Under the pieces are notes generated by a model, which was given only the letters and a program-made list of their open reading frames with translations, was not told the DNA's origin and did not search any database. 64,000 bases of DNA, taken from NCBI GenBank assembly GCA_016793465.1, contig JAEUJW010000008.1, forward strand, positions 213,441-277,440, written 5' to 3'. Within the stretch, counting starts at the first letter, position 1; every line of letters starts with the position of its first letter. Source of the stretch: Myxococcales bacterium (lineage in GTDB: Bacteria > Myxococcota > Polyangia > Nannocystales > Nannocystaceae). Below are positions 44,494-55,959 of the stretch, one piece after another. The translations under genes were made by a program, and so were the position numbers.

Positions 44494-44544
44494 GTCCTCG
44501 TCGCGCGCCCGAGTCCTGACCCCGTGAGCCCGCCGCATCCGTGT

Positions 44545-44550
44545 TAGCTT
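44545..44550 (+). promoter_or_regulatory. -10 box, near-leaderless start of moeA
   Basis: TAGCTT ends 10 nt before ATG 44561. Confidence 0.45.
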
Positions 44551-44560
44551 CGCCGACCGC

Positions 44561-45811
44561 ATGGCCGACCTCGAGCTCGACATCGCCGACGCCCAGGGCG
44601 CCGTGCTGGCCCACACCGCCCCCGCGCCCGCCGCCTCGCTCGCCCTCGCCGACGCGCTCGGCCGGGTCCTCGCCGCCGACCTGCGGTCCCGCTGGTCGCT
44701 GCCCGCCGGCGACGTCTCGACCATGGACGGCTGGGCCGTGCGCCTCGCCGACCTCGGCGGCCACGGCACGCGCGTCGGCCTGCGCCGCGCCGGCGAGAGC
44801 GCCGCCGGTCACCCGCTCGACGTCCCGCTCGCGCCCGGCCACGCCGCCCGCATCTTCACCGGCGCCCTGCTCCCGCCCGGCGCCGACCTGGTGATCGCCC
44901 AGGAGGACGCGCATGTCCTCGGGGACAGCCTCGAGATCGACCTCGTCGCCGCCGGCCCGCTCGCCGCCGGCCACTTCACCCGCGCCGCCGGCAGCGACGT
45001 CGCCGAGGGCGCGCCCCTGCTGGCCGCCGGCGCCGTGCTCGGCCCCGGCGAGCTCGCCCTGCTCGCCGGCTGCGGCCACACCAGCGCGCCCGTGCACCGC
45101 CCGCCGCGCGTCGCCCTGCTGTCGACCGGCGACGAGCTGGTGCCCGTGGGCCACTGGCCGGGGCGCGGGCAGATCGTCGACAGCAACGGCCTCATGCTCG
45201 CCTGCCAGCTGCGCCAGGCCGGCGCCGACGTCGTCGACCTCGGCATCGTCGTCGACCGCCCCGGCGAGCTCCAGGCCGCGATCGACCGCGCCCTCGCCCC
45301 GACGTCGAGCGCGCCCGCGGCCGACATCATCGTCACCTGCGGCGGCATCTCCGTCGGCGACCACGACCTCGTGCTCCCGACCCTGGTCGCCCGCGGCGCC
45401 GAGCTGGTGTTCCGCCGCGTCCGCATGCGCCCCGGCCGCCCGACCACCCTCGCCGTGCTCCGCGACGGCGAGCGCCGCGTGCCCGTGTTCGCCCTGCCCG
45501 GCAACCCCGCCAGCGCCCACGTCGCCTGCGAGCTGTTCGTCCGCCTCGCCGTCCGCCGCTGGCTCGGCCACCCCGACCTCACCCGCACCCCGCGCGACTG
45601 CCTGCTCGCCGCCCCCGTCGCCCGCGACGCCCGCCGCACCCACGTGGTCCGCGTCCGCGTCGAGGGCGAGCACGCCACCCCGCTGCCGAGCCAGACGTCC
45701 GGCGCCCTGCGCTCGATCGCCGGCCACAACGCCCTCGCCTTCCTGTCCCCCGGGACAGGCCCCGCCCTGCCCGGCACCACCGTCCCGACCCTCCTCCTCG
45801 AAGACAATTAA
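44561..45811 (+). CDS. moeA: Molybdopterin molybdenumtransferase
   Basis: 416 residues. Inserts molybdate into adenylylated molybdopterin. STMDGWAVRLAD is the MoeA N-terminal motif, RIFTGALLPPGADLVIAQED follows, and the MPT-binding domain has LLSTGDELVPVG, ITCGGxSVGDHD-type (IIVTCGGISVGDHDLV) and FALPGNPASAHVACELF. Two dispersed palindrome copies lie inside the gene and a third just after it, the densest cluster in the window. The TAA stop lies within a 16-nt AT-only-armed palindrome. Confidence 0.95.
   Translation: MADLELDIADAQGAVLAHTAPAPAASLALADALGRVLAADLRSRWSLPAGDVSTMDGWAVRLADLGGHGTRVGLRRAGESAAGHPLDVPLAPGHAARIFTGALLPPGADLVIAQEDAHVLGDSLEIDLVAAGPLAAGHFTRAAGSDVAEGAPLLAAGAVLGPGELALLAGCGHTSAPVHRPPRVALLSTGDELVPVGHWPGRGQIVDSNGLMLACQLRQAGADVVDLGIVVDRPGELQAAIDRALAPTSSAPAADIIVTCGGISVGDHDLVLPTLVARGAELVFRRVRMRPGRPTTLAVLRDGERRVPVFALPGNPASAHVACELFVRLAVRRWLGHPDLTRTPRDCLLAAPVARDARRTHVVRVRVEGEHATPLPSQTSGALRSIAGHNALAFLSPGTGPALPGTTVPTLLLEDN
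44914..44927. repeat. Dispersed palindrome copy inside moeA (first)
   Basis: TGTCC-TCGG-GGACA, perfect arms. Confidence 0.65.
45742..45759. repeat. Dispersed palindrome copy inside moeA (second)
   Basis: CCTGTCCCCCGGGACAGG: perfect 8-bp arms around a CC centre, the longest copy in the window. Confidence 0.7.
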
Positions 45812-45820
45812 CTTTAATTG
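45805..45820. repeat. AT-rich palindrome across the moeA stop
   Basis: CAATTAA-CT-TTAATTG: 7-bp perfect arms, with the TAA stop in the left arm. Such AT-rich symmetry is exceptional in this genome; it could be a protein-binding site. Confidence 0.6.
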
Positions 45821-45829
45821 CGTATCGAT

Positions 45830-45845
45830 CTGTCCTCGCGGACAG
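45830..45845. repeat. Dispersed palindrome copy between moeA and the pseudouridine synthase gene
   Basis: CTGTCC-TCGC-GGACAG, perfect arms, 18 nt after the moeA stop and 30 nt before the next start. Confidence 0.7.
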
Positions 45846-45875
45846 CCCCTCGCCCCGTCGCCTCCGAGACTGCCC

Positions 45876-46787
45876 GTGTCCGCCGCCCCCGACGCCCCCC
45901 TCGCCCTCGTCGTCACCGCCGACGACGCCGGCGAGCGCGCCGACGTCGTGCTCGGACGGCGCCTCCCGGGCCTCTCGCGCCGCGTCGCCCGCGACCTCGC
46001 GCTCGCCGGCCGCCTCCGCGTCGACGGCCGCACCGCCCCGCCCGCGCACCGCGTCGCCGCCGGCGAGCGCCTCGAGCTCAGCCTCGCCTCCGTCGACCTC
46101 GCCCTCCCGCCGCTCGTCGTGCTCGCCGTCACCCCGCGGTTCGTCTACGTCGACAAGCCCGCCGGCGTGCACACCCACCGCCTGCGCCCCGACGACCCGC
46201 CCGCCCTCGCCGACGCCGTCGTCGCCGCCCACCCCGAGTGCCGCGCCGCCGGCGACCCGCGCGAGGGCGGCGCCGTGCACCGCCTCGACCACGGCACCTC
46301 GGGCGTGCTCGCGTTCGCCCGCGACCCCGCCGCCCACGCGGCGGCCCGCGCCGGCTTCACCGCCGGCCTCGTCGTCAAGCACTACCTGGCCGAAGTGACC
46401 TGTCCCGAAGACCACCTGTGGCCCCCGCCGCCGGCCCCGCACCTGCGCCCGCACGGCGACGAGCTCGAGGTCACCGCCCCCCTCGGCCGCGGCGATCGCC
46501 CCGGGCGCGTGGCCGTGCGCCCCGACGGCCAGCCCAGCCGCACCACCGTCGGCCGCCCGCGCCGCCTCGTCGCCGAGCGCGCCCGCTGCGAGCTCGTGCT
46601 GCACACCGGACGGCGCCACCAGGCCCGCGTGCACCTCGCCCACCTCGGCCTGCCGATCGTCGGCGACGTCCTCTACGGCGGCCCGCCGTCGACCCGCCTG
46701 CACCTCCACGCCGCCCGCCTCGACCTGTCCGCCGCCGTCCCGGACGAGCCCCCGGTGGCCGCCCCCGACCCGTTCGCCGCCGACTGA
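45876..46787 (+). CDS. RluA/RluD-family pseudouridine synthase
   Basis: 303 residues from GTG 45876. An S4-like RNA-binding segment (RLPGLSRRVARDLALAGRLRVDGR) precedes the catalytic domain. VHRLDHGTSGVLAFARD holds the catalytic Asp, FVYVDKPAGVHTH the preceding strand, and LHTGRRHQARVHLAHLGLPIVGDVLYGG the C-terminal motif. It isomerises uridine in rRNA or tRNA. The target position cannot be deduced. Confidence 0.9.
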   Translation: MSAAPDAPLALVVTADDAGERADVVLGRRLPGLSRRVARDLALAGRLRVDGRTAPPAHRVAAGERLELSLASVDLALPPLVVLAVTPRFVYVDKPAGVHTHRLRPDDPPALADAVVAAHPECRAAGDPREGGAVHRLDHGTSGVLAFARDPAAHAAARAGFTAGLVVKHYLAEVTCPEDHLWPPPPAPHLRPHGDELEVTAPLGRGDRPGRVAVRPDGQPSRTTVGRPRRLVAERARCELVLHTGRRHQARVHLAHLGLPIVGDVLYGGPPSTRLHLHAARLDLSAAVPDEPPVAAPDPFAAD

Positions 46788-46841
46788 CGCGCGCCGCGCC
46801 GCCCCGCCCCACGAAAGCGCGCGTGCACGTGCACACGGTGG

Positions 46842-46847
46842 TATCGT
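46842..46847 (+). promoter_or_regulatory. -10 box, leaderless start of the PP2C-ECF pair
   Basis: TATCGT ends 8 nt before ATG 46856. Confidence 0.5.
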
Positions 46848-46855
46848 CCCCGGTC

Positions 46856-47632
46856 ATGCGCACCCGCCACTTCGGGCACACCGACGCCGGCCGCAAACGC
46901 AAACGCAACGAGGACGCCTGGCTCGCCGACGACCGCCTCGGCCTGTTCGTCGTGTGCGACGGCGTCGGCGGCCGCGCCCGCGGCGACCTCGCCAGCGAGG
47001 AGACCGTCGAGCTCATCTGGGACTGGGTGAAGGGCCAGCACGCGGTCGTGCAGGCGGCCGCCGGCGCCCCGACCCAGCGCACCGCGGACACCGTCGCCCG
47101 CCTCGGCGCCCTCGTGCGCAGCGCCGTGCAGAACGCCTGCTACATGGTCCACGGCATGGGCCAGGTCGACCCCGAGCACCGCGGCATGAGCACCACCGCC
47201 AGCGTCGTGCTGGTCGCCGGCGACCTCGTGGTGGTCGGCCAGGTCGGCGACTCGCGCGTCTACCTCGTCCGCGAGGGCGCCGTCTCCCAGCTCACCGAGG
47301 ACCACACCTGGCACAACCTGCAGATCCAGCAGGGCCTCATCACCGCCGAGGAGGCGCGCAAGAAGGGCAACACCGGCAAGCACCTGATCACCCGCGCGGT
47401 CGGCCTGCGCGAGTTCGTCGACGTCGACATCCTCGCCGTCCCGGTCACCGTCGGCGACCGCCTGCTGCTGTGCTCCGACGGCCTCCACGGCTACCTCGAC
47501 GACGCCGACAGCCGCACCACCGACCTGTTCTCCGGCCACCTCCACGACGCCGCCCCCGCCGCCATCCGCCACGCCAACGCCTGCGGCGGCGAGGACAACA
47601 TCACCGCCCTGTTCGTCGAGTTCCTGCCATGA
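46856..47632 (+). CDS. PP2C-family Ser/Thr protein phosphatase
   Basis: 258 residues from ATG 46856. PP2C motifs in order: GRKRKRNEDAWL, LFVVCDGVGGRARGDLAS (metal-binding Asp and Gly), MSTTASVVLVAGDLVVVGQVGDSRVYLVREG, HLITRAVG, LLLCSDGLHGYL and GGEDNITALFVEF. It removes phosphate from Ser/Thr, usually opposing an Hanks-type kinase, which is not in the window. The TGA stop overlaps the ATG of the sigma factor gene (ATGA), so the two proteins are made together. Confidence 0.93.
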   Translation: MRTRHFGHTDAGRKRKRNEDAWLADDRLGLFVVCDGVGGRARGDLASEETVELIWDWVKGQHAVVQAAAGAPTQRTADTVARLGALVRSAVQNACYMVHGMGQVDPEHRGMSTTASVVLVAGDLVVVGQVGDSRVYLVREGAVSQLTEDHTWHNLQIQQGLITAEEARKKGNTGKHLITRAVGLREFVDVDILAVPVTVGDRLLLCSDGLHGYLDDADSRTTDLFSGHLHDAAPAAIRHANACGGEDNITALFVEFLP

Positions 47633-48315
47633 CCACCAGCCCGCCGACCGACTACGACCTCCTCCTCGCCTGGCGCCGCGGCGACGCCGGCGCCGGCCAT
47701 GAGCTGTTCGCGCGCCACAAGACCGCCGTCACCAACCTGCTGCGCCGCAACGTCCGCGACAAGGACGAGATCCCCGACCTCGTGCAGCAGACGTTCGTCG
47801 CCTGCATCGAGGGCAAGAGCCCGCCGACCATCACCAACAGCGTGCGCAGCTGGCTGCTCGGCGTGGCCTTCTTCAAGATGACCCACCACTTCCGCAAGCA
47901 GCGCAGCGCCCCGCTGCTCGGCCTCGCCGGCCCCGAGGACCACGGCGGCGACGACCGGCCCGGCCTCACCCTCGCCTCGGTCGAGCCCGACCCCGAGTAC
48001 CTGCTGCAGCTCGGCGACGAACGCCGCCTGCTCATGAAGGCCCTGCGCCGGATCAAGATCGAGTACCAGGTGATCATCGAGCTCAACTACTGGGAGGGCG
48101 TCTCGTGCGACGAGATCGCCGAGATCCTCGGACTCCCCCGCGGCACCGTGCGCCGCCGCCTGCAGCTCGGCCGCGACGCCCTCGAGAAGCGCCTCGCCGA
48201 GCTCGCCGAGTCGAAGGCGCTGCTCGAGACCACCACCATGTCGATCACCGCCTGGAAGAAGGGCATCCACGAGTGGATCGCCGCCAACAAGGACGACGCC
48301 GCCGATCCCTCCTGA
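47629..48315 (+). CDS. ECF-type RNA polymerase sigma factor, coupled to PP2C
   Basis: 228 residues. Sigma2: ELFARHKTAVTNLLRRNVRDKDEIPDLVQQTFVACIEG and SVRSWLLGVAFFKMTHHFRKQ. Sigma4: IKIEYQVIIELNYWEGVSCDEIAEILGLPRGTVRRRLQLGRDALEKRL. A C-terminal extension of about 35 residues (SITAWKKGIHEWIAANKDDAADPS) is not part of a minimal ECF sigma. No anti-sigma gene is adjacent; instead the start overlaps the PP2C stop. That suggests control by Ser/Thr phosphorylation, as shown for the EcfP/PknT system in Vibrio. Confidence 0.88.
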   Translation: MTTSPPTDYDLLLAWRRGDAGAGHELFARHKTAVTNLLRRNVRDKDEIPDLVQQTFVACIEGKSPPTITNSVRSWLLGVAFFKMTHHFRKQRSAPLLGLAGPEDHGGDDRPGLTLASVEPDPEYLLQLGDERRLLMKALRRIKIEYQVIIELNYWEGVSCDEIAEILGLPRGTVRRRLQLGRDALEKRLAELAESKALLETTTMSITAWKKGIHEWIAANKDDAADPS

Positions 48316-48365
48316 CCCCGCGCGTCCACACGCGCCGCGCCCCGCGTGCCCGCCGACCCGCGCAG

Positions 48366-48371
48366 TACGAT
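48366..48371 (+). promoter_or_regulatory. -10 box, leaderless start
   Basis: TACGAT ends 6 nt before ATG 48378. Confidence 0.5.
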
Positions 48372-48377
48372 GCGCGC

Positions 48378-49421
48378 ATGCTGTCCGGTCTCCGCCTCGC
48401 CCCCGCGTCGGCCCTCGCCTGCGCGCTCGCCTGCACCGCCCCCGACGGCTCCGACGCCGGCGACGCGAGCACGACCGCCGCCGAGTCGACCTCCGAGCCC
48501 GCGCAGACCGCCCCCGCGACCGACCCCGCGACCACCGGCGACGCCGGGCCCGGCACCGGCGAGGACAGCGGCGACATGACCACCGACGACGCGACCACCG
48601 ACGACGCGACCACCGCCGACCCGACCACCGGCGGCGGCGAGCCGGTCCAGCCGACCCTGCTGCCGACCCCGACCGGCGTGTGCCCCGAGCTCGTCGACGG
48701 CGACGTCGAGTTCGCGCCCGCCGGCATCGCCCCGCGCAAGGTCCGGCTGTGGCTGTCCGACGCCGCCGCCGAGCAGGACGGCCCGCTCGTGTTCTACTGG
48801 CACGGCACCGGCAGCCAGCCGCAGGAGGCCACCTACGGCCTCGGCGCGAGCTACGTCGATCAGGTCGTCGCCCAGGGCGGCATCATCGCCGCGCCGCACC
48901 ACGACCCCGAGGCCGGGCAGTTCCCGTGGTTCCTCGTGCTCGGCAGCCGCGAGGACGACCTGATCCTCGCCGACGAGGTGCTCGCCTGCGCGATCGAGCA
49001 GCTCGGCGTCGACACCACCCACGTGCACACCGCCGGCATGAGCGCCGGCGGCCTGCAGACCGCGCAGATGAGCTTCCGCCGCTCGGGCTACGTCGCCAGC
49101 GCCGCGCCCTACTCCGGCGGCTTCATCTCGACCCCGCCGGACCAGGACCCCGGCAACCCGACCTCCGCCATGATCTTCCACGGCGGCCCCGACGACGTGG
49201 TCGTCATCAGCTTCCAGATGGCCAGCGAGAATTATTTGAGCGCCATCGAGGACAAGGGCGGCTTCGGCTTCCTCTGCGACCACGGCATGGGCCACAGCAT
49301 CCCCCAGGGCGCCGCGCAGGAGAGCGTGTGGCGGTTCTTCCACGACCACCCGTTCGGCGCCACGCCCTCGCCCTACGCCAGCGGCCTGCCGGGCGGCTTC
49401 CCCGACTACTGCGCGCTCTGA
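48378..49421 (+). CDS. Thr-tethered lipoprotein esterase (alpha/beta hydrolase, PHB-depolymerase/LpqC-like)
   Basis: 347 residues from ATG 48378. Signal MLSGLRLAPASALACALAC ends in a lipobox, then a Thr/Asp/Ala tether to about residue 95. The hydrolase domain has the oxyanion region LVFYWHGTGSQPQ, nucleophile elbow AGMSAGG, a candidate acid in FHGGPDDVVVI and the catalytic His in CDHGMGHSIP. It is likely a surface-exposed esterase. It converges on the GspC-like gene with a 1-nt gap. Confidence 0.83.
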   Translation: MLSGLRLAPASALACALACTAPDGSDAGDASTTAAESTSEPAQTAPATDPATTGDAGPGTGEDSGDMTTDDATTDDATTADPTTGGGEPVQPTLLPTPTGVCPELVDGDVEFAPAGIAPRKVRLWLSDAAAEQDGPLVFYWHGTGSQPQEATYGLGASYVDQVVAQGGIIAAPHHDPEAGQFPWFLVLGSREDDLILADEVLACAIEQLGVDTTHVHTAGMSAGGLQTAQMSFRRSGYVASAAPYSGGFISTPPDQDPGNPTSAMIFHGGPDDVVVISFQMASENYLSAIEDKGGFGFLCDHGMGHSIPQGAAQESVWRFFHDHPFGATPSPYASGLPGGFPDYCAL

Positions 49422-49422
49422 C

Positions 49423-50445
49423 TCAGCGGATCTCGAACTCCTTGTTGACCGTCACGCCCTTGCGCTCGATCGTGATCGACAGGTTGCTCGCGCGCCGCAG
49501 CTTGGTCACCAGCCCCATCACCTGATCGATCGACTGCAGGCTGTTGCCGTTGACCGAGGTGACGACGTCGCCGTTGGTGATGCCGAGCGCCTGCGGCAGG
49601 CTGTCCTTCTTGACCCCGCGGAACTCGAAGCCGCGGGTCTCGCCGTCGCGGACCGACGGCGCGACGCGGGCCTGGCTCATCAGCTTGGCCGGGTTGCCGA
49701 ACAGCGAGTCGACGAACTCCCGCGAGATCGTGCACGCGTGCTCCGAGTCGCACTTGATCGCGTCGGCCTGGCCCGGCAGCCCGCGGCCCGCGCTGGCCTT
49801 CTCGGGCTCCTTGACCTTCGCGGGCGCCGGCCTGGCCGCCTGCGGCGGCGGCGGCTCCACGCCGAGCTCGAGCACCTCGAGCGCCCCCTGGTTGCGCAGG
49901 TACACCCGCGTGCGCTCGACGCTGACCAGCGGCACGCCCGGGCGCACGAACTCCTCCGGCCCGAACGGCCCGACCCCGCCGGTCTCCGCGTCGCGGATCG
50001 TCGCCCACGACGCGAGCCCCGCCTCCATCGTCGCCACCAGCCGCAGCGGCAGCGTGCACGGCCGTGCGCTCGCGAGGTCGGCCGACGACGGCGCGCCCGC
50101 GTCCGCCACCAGCGGCGCCCTCGCCTCCGTCGGCTTCGGCTCGGCCTTGGCGCACGCGGGACAGAACGGGTTGCGCCGGGCGATGCCCTCGACCCGCGCC
50201 GCCCCGTCGAACTTCGCCGGCCCGACCGCGCTCGCCGCCACCGGCTCGTCGTCGCCCTCGACGTCGGCCTCGGCCTGCTCGCCGTCCTCGCCCGCGAGCG
50301 CCGCGCCCGCGCCCTCGAGTGCGGTCAAGGCCGACATGCTCACCCAGGTCGTCAGCGCCGACGCCGACAGCGCCGCGCACGTCGCCACCCCGAGCACCTT
50401 GAACCCCACGTAGGCCCGGTTGAACATCGACTCGGCGGCCCGCAT
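49423..50445 (-). CDS. GspC-like type II secretion protein with C-terminal PDZ domain
   Basis: 340 residues from ATG 50445; ATG 50427 is an alternative. One membrane helix (about 12-38), an Ala/Glu linker, then a periplasmic homology region (ARRNPFCPAC, LPLRLVATMEA, SVERTRVYLRNQGALEVLEL) as in GspC, where it contacts the secretin. The C-terminal PDZ domain reads FEFRGVKKDSLPQALGITNGDVVTSVNGNSLQSIDQVMGLV. A cleft-forming segment with two Cys (KCDSEHACTISREFVDSLFGNP) matches the GspC/EpsC middle region. The other gsp genes are not adjacent. Confidence 0.82.
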   Translation of the reverse strand: MRAAESMFNRAYVGFKVLGVATCAALSASALTTWVSMSALTALEGAGAALAGEDGEQAEADVEGDDEPVAASAVGPAKFDGAARVEGIARRNPFCPACAKAEPKPTEARAPLVADAGAPSSADLASARPCTLPLRLVATMEAGLASWATIRDAETGGVGPFGPEEFVRPGVPLVSVERTRVYLRNQGALEVLELGVEPPPPQAARPAPAKVKEPEKASAGRGLPGQADAIKCDSEHACTISREFVDSLFGNPAKLMSQARVAPSVRDGETRGFEFRGVKKDSLPQALGITNGDVVTSVNGNSLQSIDQVMGLVTKLRRASNLSITIERKGVTVNKEFEIR

Positions 50446-50680
50446 GACCGCCGCGGGGGAGCAAGCCGCGTTCCCGCGACAATCGCGAATGGTTCCGTCG
50501 CCAGCCTGTCTCGCCCGCGGCGCGACCTGTCCGAATGACGCCCCGCCCGCGCCGCCGCGTGCCATTTTGGCGAGGCGAACGCGCCCCTACCTCCAGCGCG
50601 CCGCGCCTCGCGCGGGCCCTCGCCCGACGGCTCCGTCCGGCGACGGCGACGCCCGCCGCACGCCACGAACCCGCGAGCGC

Positions 50681-52492
50681 TCAGCGCCGGACGATCCGCG
50701 GCGGCGAGGCCTGCCCCGCCTCGCAGTACACCACCTCGACGTCGCCGAACGACACCCGCGCCCCGTGCGACAGCAGGCACGGCCCGCGGATCGTCTGCCC
50801 CTCCACGCGCGTGCCCTGGGCCGAGCCGAGGTCCTCGACCCAGCAGTACCCCTCGAGCATGAACACCCGGCAGTGCCGGCGCGACACCCAGCCGAGCCCG
50901 ACCTGGACCTCGCACGAGCTGTGGCGGCCGATCACCACCTCGTCGCCGATCGCGTGCTCCGCCGGCTCCGCGCCCGGCAGGTAGACCCGCACGCGCCCGA
51001 CCGCCTCGCTCACCGGCGGGCGCGCGCCGCGGGCCACCGCGACCTCCTCGGTCGGCCGCGCCGGCGCCGGCACGAACGGCGACCCGGCCGCCGCGTAGGC
51101 GAGCGCCGCCTGCAGCACCGCGCGCCACTCGCCCGCGCCGCCCTCGGCCCCGGCCCGCCACGTCGACGTGCGCATCGTCGACACCGCCACCCGCAGCCCC
51201 GCGCCCGGCACCCCGCGCCGGGCGAGCGCCGGCGCGGCCGCCAGCAGCGTCGCCGCCGCCGCGAACGCCTCGCGCGCGTCGCCGGCGGCCTCCTGCGGGT
51301 CCGTGCTCGCCCCGCCGGCCCCGATCTCGAGCACCAGCAGCAGCGGCCCCAGGCGCACGAAGTAGTGCAGCGCCTGCGAGTTCACCCCGTGCCCCGCGTG
51401 GCCGACGATGCAGTAGTCGCGGACCGTCGGGTCGTCGGCCTCGGCGATCAGCTGGGCCCCGTACTGATACAGCCCGCGGGTGCGCCGCGTGCCGAACCAC
51501 CACGGCGCGAACGTCTGGAACAGCGGCGCGAACACCTCGGGGATCGGCGGCGCCGGCCAGCTCGCGCGGGCGCACGCGTCCTGCAGGGCCAGCAGCCCCG
51601 GCGGCGGCTCGTCGGGGTCGTCGAGGAACACGCACGTCGTCTGCCCGAGCACCACGCGGTCGCCGTGCCGCAGCGCCCGCGTGTCGACGCGCTCGCCGTT
51701 GACGAGCACCCCGTTGGTGCTCTGCAGGTCGCGGATCGTGTAGGTCTCGCCCGCGAGCATGATGACGCAGTGCTCGCGGGTCACCCGCGGGTCGCCGAGC
51801 ACGATGTCGTTGACCCGGCGCGTGCCGATCCGCGTGCTCGCGCCGAGGCGGTGGTCGCGGAACGCGTGCGGGTCGTCGCCCTCGTAGACCCGCAGGCGCG
51901 CCACGCCGCGGCGGCGGACCTGCAGGCGCACCTCGCCGAGCTCGACCACCACGCCCTCCTCGAGGCGCACGCGCGCCTGCTCCGCGCCGGCGACCCGCAT
52001 GGTCCCGTCGAGCGCCTCGATCCAGAACGAGCCCGCGACCGCGATCAGGCGCGCGTGCCGACGGATCCCCCCGCCGATCTGCAGGCCCGCGAACGTGTAG
52101 TCGCCGACCAGCGTGTCGCCGGTGATCGTCTGCTCCTCGATGCGCCCGTCGGCCTCGATGCGCACGATCACCGGCGTCGGCGCCCGGTCGACGCCCGCCG
52201 GGTCGAGCGCCGGCTCGGCCAGGAACTCGCACGTCACGTCGTACATGCGGACGCGGTCGCCGGGGCGCAGCGTGTGCCGCGAGATCGGCAGCCCGTCGAC
52301 CTCGATGCCGTTGCCCGGCCCGCTGTCGAGCAGCACGTAGTCCTGCCCGCGCCGCTCGATCGCCGCGTGCCGGCGGCCGACGCCCATGCTCGGCAGGCAG
52401 ATGTCACACGCCCGGTCGCGGCCGAGGATCGTGCGGTCGCCGAGCAGGTATTCGCGGACTCCGTCCGCGTCGTGCACCCGCAGACTGGGCAT
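50681..52492 (-). CDS. Protein with four FHA-like domains around a unique core
   Basis: 603 residues, no signal or membrane segment. FHA 1 (about 18-92): TILGRDRACDICLPSMGVGRRHA. FHA-like 2 (about 115-200) is degenerate: TLVGDYTFAGLQIGGGIRRHARLIAV. FHA 3 (about 215-300): TRIGTRRVNDIVLGDPRVTREHC with LQSTNGVLVNG. A core of about 200 residues without known similarity (FQTFAPWWFGTRRTRGLYQYGAQL, HYFVRLGPLLLVLEIGAGG) follows. FHA 4 is at about 520-598: VVIGRHSSCEVQVGLGWVSRRHCRVF. FHA domains bind phosphothreonine, so this is probably a scaffold in Ser/Thr kinase signalling. Minus-strand TAAGAT (52502-52507) ends 9 nt before the ATG. Confidence 0.85.
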   Translation of the reverse strand: MPSLRVHDADGVREYLLGDRTILGRDRACDICLPSMGVGRRHAAIERRGQDYVLLDSGPGNGIEVDGLPISRHTLRPGDRVRMYDVTCEFLAEPALDPAGVDRAPTPVIVRIEADGRIEEQTITGDTLVGDYTFAGLQIGGGIRRHARLIAVAGSFWIEALDGTMRVAGAEQARVRLEEGVVVELGEVRLQVRRRGVARLRVYEGDDPHAFRDHRLGASTRIGTRRVNDIVLGDPRVTREHCVIMLAGETYTIRDLQSTNGVLVNGERVDTRALRHGDRVVLGQTTCVFLDDPDEPPPGLLALQDACARASWPAPPIPEVFAPLFQTFAPWWFGTRRTRGLYQYGAQLIAEADDPTVRDYCIVGHAGHGVNSQALHYFVRLGPLLLVLEIGAGGASTDPQEAAGDAREAFAAAATLLAAAPALARRGVPGAGLRVAVSTMRTSTWRAGAEGGAGEWRAVLQAALAYAAAGSPFVPAPARPTEEVAVARGARPPVSEAVGRVRVYLPGAEPAEHAIGDEVVIGRHSSCEVQVGLGWVSRRHCRVFMLEGYCWVEDLGSAQGTRVEGQTIRGPCLLSHGARVSFGDVEVVYCEAGQASPPRIVRR

Positions 52493-52553
52493 CGGCGGCG
52501 GATCTTACCCCGCCGCCCGCGGCCCCGGCCCGCGCGGCCGCGAAAACCGGCGT

Positions 52554-55448
<2,895 letters not shown>

Positions 55449-55959
55449 ACGGGTGCGATCGCGCCGGGACTCTAACAGGCCGCCATCCGCGGCCTCCCGC
55501 CCGTACAACCAGAGTTTGCGCACTGCCCGCGTACACGCGCCCGTCCGTGTCCGCCGCGCCGCCGCCGCAGCCGCGGCTCCACCAGCGACGCCCGCGGCCC
55601 CGGCCCGCCCGCGCTGCGGCGTGCGCAGCGGCCGTCGTCCGCCCCGCCGGTCGCCCGGCGCCCGCGGCGGTCGCCGGCCCCGACGCGGCGGTCGTATCAC
55701 CTGTCCCATCGGACACCCCTGACGTCAGCGCCGCTCCTGTCGGCGCTCGCCCGGTCCTTCGGTCCCGCCGATCCCTCCCCGCCCGGCGCGTCGCTCGTCG
55801 GTCCGCCGCGCCCGCCGAGCTGCCGACGCCGCCGACGTCGATCCCCCGCGAGCGAAGAGCGTCCGCTCCGTCGCCGCGGCGCTGCACGGGGCGGCGCGTC
55901 CGTGCGGGCGCTCCCGCGCCGTTGACACCCCGCGCACGCGTATGCTCCGATCCGCGGCG
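55449..55959. other. Intergenic region, 511 nt, no convincing gene
   Basis: The open frames are Arg/Pro-rich shadows. It holds a perfect dispersed palindrome (TGTCC-CATC-GGACA at 55702-55715), the gcvP promoter at the left and, at the right, TTGACA (55922-55927) followed after only 13 bp by TATGCT (55941-55946). That spacing is too short for a normal promoter, so TATGCT probably acts alone for the gene at 55960. Confidence 0.55.
55702..55715. repeat. Dispersed palindrome copy upstream of the TerB-like gene
   Basis: TGTCC-CATC-GGACA, perfect arms, intergenic. Confidence 0.65.

Noticed and set aside
55922..55946. TTGACA followed by TATGCT as a sigma-70 promoter
   Set aside because: The spacer is 13 bp, too short; TATGCT probably acts with a degenerate -35, as at most other starts here.
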